In this document: piece after piece, positions 60,000 through 64,000 of the stretch
Layout: each line of letters opens with the position of its first letter
How positions within the stretch are numbered: the stretch's first letter is position 1
From: Fructobacillus parabroussonetiae
GTDB lineage: Bacteria; Bacillota; Bacilli; Lactobacillales; Lactobacillaceae
Direction: 5' to 3'
DNA length: 64,000 nucleotides
Assembly: GCF_018437265.1 (NCBI RefSeq)
Contig: NZ_JAAMFL010000002.1
Span: forward strand, 1-64,000
Notes under the pieces: model-generated
The model's database searches: none
What the model was told of the DNA's origin: nothing
Seen by the model: the letters and a program-made list of their open reading frames with translations, nothing else
Program-made: the position numbers and the translations under genes

Positions 60000-61559
60000 A
60001 TGGCATTATTAGAAGTAAGTGGGCTGTCAATGGCCTACGCAGAAAAAACCTTATACGAAAACGCAAGCTTGGAACTGCAGGCTGGTGAGCACATGGGCAT
60101 TGTTGGTCAAAACGGGGCCGGCAAATCAACCTTGATCCGAATTTTAACGGGGCAAGTGCTCCCACTGTCTGGAAAAATCGAGTGGGCCAAGAACTTAAAG
60201 ATCGGGTACTTAGACCAGTATGCCGAGATTCCGGCGGGGATGACCCTGGTGGACTTTTTGCACACCGCTTATCAGGATCTCTATGATAAGCAGGACAAGA
60301 TGACGGCGCTCTACGAGAAGTACGCGGCTACTGCTGATGACAAGCTGCTGGAAAAGGCGGGCCGTTTCCAAGAAGAATTGGACGCCGCTGGCTTTTATGA
60401 CGTGGACACCGAAATCGAGCGCGTGATTTCGGGACTGGGTCTCGAAGCAATCGGTCGTGACCGTGAATTAGAGCATATGTCTGGTGGTCAACGTGCCAAA
60501 GTCATCCTGGCGAAATTGTTGCTTGAAAACGATGACGTAATTATTTTGGATGAGCCAACCAACTACTTGGATGTTTCCCACATCGAATGGTTGGAAGGAT
60601 TCTTGCAGAACTTCGAAGGCGCGGCGATGATTATTTCCCACGACTTTGACTTTTTGGACCAAGTAACCAACGCCATTGCCGACGTGTCCTTTGGAAAGAT
60701 TACGAAATACCGTGGTTCCTTCCAAAAGGCCATGCGCCAAAAAGAGGAACGGGCGGATCAGCAGATTCGTGAGTATGAAAAGCAGCAGGAAGAAATCGCC
60801 AAAGCTGAAAAGTTTATTGCGAAAAACAAGGCCCGTGCGTCAACCTCTAAGCAGGCTCGTTCCCGTGAAAAGATGCTGGCTCGAATGGACAAGGTCGAGC
60901 CACCACAAGAAAACTTGAGGGCCAAGTTCGACTTTCCATATGTGAATACACAGTCAGCTGCCGCTTTGACGGTTACCAATTTGTCCGTCGGATATGACCA
61001 GCCAATTTTGGAACCGGTTTCCTTCTCGATTACGACCGAAAAGAAATTGGTCTTTGCCGGCTTTAACGGTGCTGGTAAGTCAACTTTGATCAAATCAATC
61101 CTGGGTGACATTCCAAAACTTGGTGGTACCGTTGAATTTTCACCTTCGGCCAAAGTCAATTATTTTGACCAGGATTTGGACTGGGATGATGATCAGCAAA
61201 CGCCATTGCAGGCGATGCAAGATCTTTTCCCAACGATCATGCCAAAGGAACTACGCCAACGATTAGCTGGTGCAGGGATTAACGCTGAAAATGCGCAAAA
61301 ACCGCTCTTCCAGCTTTCTGGAGGGGAACAGACCAAGGTTAAGTTGGCGATAATGGAGATGAAACCATCGAACTTCTTGATTCTCGATGAGCCGACAAAC
61401 CATTTGGATGAAGAAACAAAGAACGCTTTGTACAAAGCCATCAAGGCCTTTCCTGGAAACGCCATCATCGTTTCCCACGAAACAGCCTTTACAAAAGACC
61501 TGGCCGATCAAACGTTGAACGTGGCCGCATTGTCTTATAAAGAAGATCCTGAAGCATAG
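60000..61559 (+). CDS. ABC-F family ATPase
   Basis: 519 residues with two ABC cassettes (Walker A VGQNGAGKST and FNGAGKST; signatures MSGGQ and LSGGE; Walker B ILDEPTNYLD and ILDEPTNHLD) joined by a charged P-site linker at about residues 245-300. No membrane segments. ABC-F proteins act on stalled ribosomes or give ribosome protection; this one resembles the YbiT/YkpA housekeeping branch more than antibiotic-resistance types, judged by its short linker. Apparently leaderless. Confidence 0.9.
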   Translation: MALLEVSGLSMAYAEKTLYENASLELQAGEHMGIVGQNGAGKSTLIRILTGQVLPLSGKIEWAKNLKIGYLDQYAEIPAGMTLVDFLHTAYQDLYDKQDKMTALYEKYAATADDKLLEKAGRFQEELDAAGFYDVDTEIERVISGLGLEAIGRDRELEHMSGGQRAKVILAKLLLENDDVIILDEPTNYLDVSHIEWLEGFLQNFEGAAMIISHDFDFLDQVTNAIADVSFGKITKYRGSFQKAMRQKEERADQQIREYEKQQEEIAKAEKFIAKNKARASTSKQARSREKMLARMDKVEPPQENLRAKFDFPYVNTQSAAALTVTNLSVGYDQPILEPVSFSITTEKKLVFAGFNGAGKSTLIKSILGDIPKLGGTVEFSPSAKVNYFDQDLDWDDDQQTPLQAMQDLFPTIMPKELRQRLAGAGINAENAQKPLFQLSGGEQTKVKLAIMEMKPSNFLILDEPTNHLDEETKNALYKAIKAFPGNAIIVSHETAFTKDLADQTLNVAALSYKEDPEA

Positions 61560-61579
61560 CGCAAGAAATTGTCAAAAGA

Positions 61580-61613
61580 GAAAGTCTCACTTAGCAAAAG
61601 TGAGACTTTTTTT
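61580..61613 (+). terminator. Terminator after the ABC-F gene
   Basis: Stem AAAGTCTCACTT and complement with AGCAA loop and T-run. Confidence 0.92.
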
Positions 61614-61742
61614 GTTTTCTTAAAATTATTTTTTCTTTAAAAACAAATGAAAAGAATGAGCAAAAACTCATTAACACCAGGGCATAAAAGCTAATATAAC
61701 AATAATGTTACAGTTTTTATTAGTTATTTATTAGAAAATTAT

Positions 61743-61771
61743 TTGAAAGTTAAAAAATTATCTGATACTAT
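61743..61771 (+). promoter_or_regulatory. oppA promoter
   Basis: -35 TTGAAA (61743-61748) and -10 TACTAT (61766-61771), 17-bp spacer, in a very AT-rich 190-base region. An inverted repeat TAACA/TGTTA (near 61696-61712) lies upstream. Confidence 0.65.
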
Positions 61772-61806
61772 TAATTCAACATTAAAAGCGCCGGGAGGTC
61801 TAGAAA

Positions 61807-63447
61807 ATGAAAAGATGGCAGAAGTGGACAGCAGCCGTTGTTGTTGTCGCTGCTGTGGCGGGTGGAACCAAAGCAGCCGGCTGGTGGGGGAAAAACCCTA
61901 GCTCCGATAAGAATACCTTGAACTATGCGATGCCAACGGATATCCAGACTTTGGATGTCTCAAAGGCAACGGATCAGTACTCAAACTTGATTTTGGGTAA
62001 CACGGAATCGAACTTGTTGCGTGTGAACGCAAAGGGTGATGCTGCACCGGATTTGGCTAAGTCCTATCAGGTCTCAGAAGATGGCTTAACTTACACCATT
62101 CAATTGCGTTCTGGTTTGAAGTGGTCGGATGGTTCAAAGTTGACGGCGCAAGATGTTGTCTACTCATGGCAGCGAATGGTTAACCCTAAGACTGGTTCAC
62201 AATACGCTTCATTGGCCTCCGGTGTGTTGAATGCTGATGATATTATGGCGGGTAAGAAGGATGTTTCTGAATTGGGCGTTTCGGCTTCTGGTAACACGGT
62301 TACCTTCAAGTTGGATCACGCAATGCCACAGTTCAAGTACCTCTTAGCTTTTGCAAACTTCGCACCGCAAAAGCAATCCTTTGTTGATAAGGAAGGCGAC
62401 AAGTACGGTACGACTGCTGACAAGCAAGTTTACTCAGGTGCTTACAAGTTTGAAGGTTGGAACGGAACCAACGGTAAGTTCAAGATGGTTAAAAACGATA
62501 ACTATTGGAACGCTAAGGACGTGAAGACGAAGACGGTTACTTGGCAGGTCGTGAAGAACCCCGATACGGCTTTGAAGCTTTACAAGCAAGGCAAGATCGA
62601 TAGTGTCTCCATTTCAAACTCACCTGAAATGTACTCAGCTAACAAGAATAACAAGGATGTGAAGTCCACGGCGGTTGCTGCCTCAACTTATCTTGAATAC
62701 AACCAAGCAACCAACGCCTTCTTGAAGAACCAAAAGATTCGTCAGGCTTTGAACTACGCGACAAACCGGACGGAATTGGCTTCACAAGCAACAGGTGGTT
62801 CTCGTGATGCCGCCCAATCACTTGTATCAAAGGGATTGACGAAGACAACCACTGGTCAAGATCTGTCAGCTTACGTCAAGCCAGGTTACACTTACGACAA
62901 GAAGAAGGCGCAAGAACTCTTCAAGGAAGGTTTGGCTGAGGTAAACCAAGGCAAGATGAAGATTACGCTTGAAACCGATGCGGAAAGCCCAATTGCTAAG
63001 AACACGGTTGATTACATCAAGCAGGCTTGGGAATCAACCTTTGGTTCAGACATTGAGGTAACGGAAAAGGTTGTGCCATTCAAGCAACGCTTGAAGGATT
63101 CACAAGCTGGTAACTTCGATGTTGTGGCAACCAACTGGAACGGGGATTACCAAGACGGTTCAACCTTCTACGACCTCTTTGCAAGCCAGGATGCCGGTTA
63201 TAACAGTGGTAAGTTTAGCAACCAAGCTTACTTCGCTGCTGTCAAGAAGGCTGACACGACGGATGCAAACAACGCTTCGGCTCGTCAAGATGACTTTAAG
63301 GATGCTGAAAAGGCCTTGATGGATGATGCCAACATTAACCCACTTTACTCATGGAAGAACAGTTCACTTGTTCGTTCAAACGTAACGGGTGTTGTGCAAA
63401 ACCCAGTTGGCTTAACACTTGATTTGACTTACGCACACCGTAAGTAA
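61807..63447 (+). CDS. oppA: Oligopeptide ABC transporter substrate-binding protein, no lipobox
   Basis: 546 residues, SBP_bac_5 family (QTLDVSKATDQYSN, then LKWSDGSKLTAQDVVYSWQRM, and WNGDYQDGS). It captures peptides for the permease encoded downstream. The N-terminus has a hydrophobic segment (VVVVAAVAGGTKAAGWW) but no Cys, so it cannot be a classical lipoprotein and is probably held by an uncleaved helix. CGGGAGG precedes the ATG. Codon bias suggests high expression. A hairpin after the gene may reduce read-through to oppB. Confidence 0.93.
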   Translation: MKRWQKWTAAVVVVAAVAGGTKAAGWWGKNPSSDKNTLNYAMPTDIQTLDVSKATDQYSNLILGNTESNLLRVNAKGDAAPDLAKSYQVSEDGLTYTIQLRSGLKWSDGSKLTAQDVVYSWQRMVNPKTGSQYASLASGVLNADDIMAGKKDVSELGVSASGNTVTFKLDHAMPQFKYLLAFANFAPQKQSFVDKEGDKYGTTADKQVYSGAYKFEGWNGTNGKFKMVKNDNYWNAKDVKTKTVTWQVVKNPDTALKLYKQGKIDSVSISNSPEMYSANKNNKDVKSTAVAASTYLEYNQATNAFLKNQKIRQALNYATNRTELASQATGGSRDAAQSLVSKGLTKTTTGQDLSAYVKPGYTYDKKKAQELFKEGLAEVNQGKMKITLETDAESPIAKNTVDYIKQAWESTFGSDIEVTEKVVPFKQRLKDSQAGNFDVVATNWNGDYQDGSTFYDLFASQDAGYNSGKFSNQAYFAAVKKADTTDANNASARQDDFKDAEKALMDDANINPLYSWKNSSLVRSNVTGVVQNPVGLTLDLTYAHRK

Positions 63448-63452
63448 GAAAG

Positions 63453-63478
63453 AAGAGAGTCGGCGAAAGCCGACTTTC
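63453..63478 (+). terminator. Intercistronic hairpin between oppA and oppB
   Basis: Stem AGTCGGC-GAAA-GCCGACT followed by only a short T-run, so a leaky terminator or mRNA 3'-end stabiliser. Confidence 0.65.
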
Positions 63479-63507
63479 GTACATATTTGAACTAAAGGAG
63501 AGACCTT

Positions 63508-64000
63508 ATGGCCCGCTATATATTGAAACGTGTATTGATCCTGGTTATCACTCTATGGATCGTGGTCACGGCCACCTTCTTCCTGATGCAGATCCTGCCA
63601 GGAACGCCATATAATAACCCAAAGTTGACGGCCTCGGCCATCGAACAACTGAACGCCACCTATGGATTGGATAAGCCAGTTCTTGTTCAGTACTGGGATT
63701 ACCTGATTAATCTCTTGCACGGTGACATGGGGACCTCCTTCCAGTACCAGAACCAATCGGTTTCGATGCTGATTGGCCAGCGTTTGCCAATCTCGGCTCA
63801 ACTGGGTGTACAGGCCTTGATTGTTGGTGTTTTGTTTGGCCTCTGGTTTGGCGCAATTTCGGCGCGACACCAAAACCAAAAGTTGGATGGCTTCTTGGGG
63901 GTTGTTTCAACTCTTGGAATTTCAACACCTTCCTTCATTTTGGCGATTGTCTTGCTCTTCGTCTTCGGTTACCAATTAAACTGGCTGCCGGTTTCTGGCT
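63508..64000 (+). CDS. oppB: Oligopeptide ABC transporter permease OppB (5' part, cut by the window end)
   Basis: The first ~164 residues are visible and the frame is still open at 64000. The N-terminal helix of a BPD_transp_1 permease (ARYILKRVLILVITLWIVVT), the loop YGLDKPVLVQYWDYL and two further helices identify OppB/DppB. AAAGGAG is seven bases before the ATG. With oppA and the expected oppC, oppD and oppF beyond the window it imports peptides. Confidence 0.92.
   Translation, partial: MARYILKRVLILVITLWIVVTATFFLMQILPGTPYNNPKLTASAIEQLNATYGLDKPVLVQYWDYLINLLHGDMGTSFQYQNQSVSMLIGQRLPISAQLGVQALIVGVLFGLWFGAISARHQNQKLDGFLGVVSTLGISTPSFILAIVLLFVFGYQLNWLPVSG

Noticed and set aside
1-64000. CRISPR array, insertion sequence, prophage or toxin-antitoxin module
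   Set aside because: No regularly spaced repeats, transposase, integrase, capsid or clear toxin gene was seen on either strand.

Overview
The window looks like chromosome from a heterofermentative lactic acid bacterium of the former Leuconostocaceae (Fructobacillus- or Leuconostoc-like). The evidence is a phosphoketolase gene (xfp), glucose-6-phosphate dehydrogenase (zwf), ribose-5-phosphate isomerase (rpiA) and ribokinase (rbsK), a malolactic enzyme (mleA), T-box control of an amino acid transporter, and tRNAs without an encoded CCA. Composition is moderate GC, except for an AT-rich islet at about 27.3-29.0 kb. The species call is inference from gene content. I see no CRISPR array, insertion sequence, prophage or rRNA gene.

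Layout. 0-5.4 kb: a tRNA 3' end, a DUF2075 ATPase, a NagD-like phosphatase, an LTA-synthase-family protein and an RluA pseudouridine synthase. 5.4-10.1 kb: an aquaporin with a hairpin over its ribosome site, a CopB copper ATPase with a Met/His-rich repeat tail, and a ClC channel. 10.1-15.9 kb: formate-THF ligase, a PfoR-type membrane protein behind a leader-peptide attenuator, and a T-box-controlled polar amino acid ABC transporter. 16-19.2 kb: an hrtRBA-like haem efflux operon with two 15-bp operators, then a CPBP protease. 19.2-22.7 kb: an odd metal-binding protein, a short LysR regulator and mleA. 22.8-27.2 kb: a ThrE-type exporter, the divergent rpiA/rbsK pair and signal peptidase I. 27.3-29.0 kb: the AT-rich islet with an HTH-membrane protein, an unlisted 54-aa Cse60-like protein and an orphan gene.

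29-39.1 kb: small accessory genes, including an HTH gene under a perfect SOS box, a fused ABC exporter, HD and GNAT enzymes, a CadD-like transporter under a large palindrome, zwf, an MFS transporter and an NhaC antiporter. 39.2-44.6 kb: the replication/ribosome cluster rpsF-ssb-rpsR, gdpP, rplI and dnaB. 44.7-50.7 kb: ybaK, a GntR regulator, xfp, a Cof phosphatase and prs. 50.8-59.1 kb: walR-walK-htrA without yycHI/vicX, a deoxynucleoside kinase, a nucleoside hydrolase, an FNR-type flavoenzyme and a secreted LysM peptidoglycan hydrolase. 59.4-64 kb: tRNA-Lys(CUU), a VOC protein, an ABC-F ATPase and the start of an opp peptide transporter.

How it fits together: zwf, rpiA and rbsK feed pentose phosphates to xfp, prs draws ribose-5-phosphate into nucleotides, and mleA adds malate energetics. 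Regulation is rich in RNA devices (leader-peptide attenuator, T-box, ribosome-site hairpin, S6:S18-type leader). Several genes have a -10 box so close to the start codon that they probably make leaderless mRNAs.
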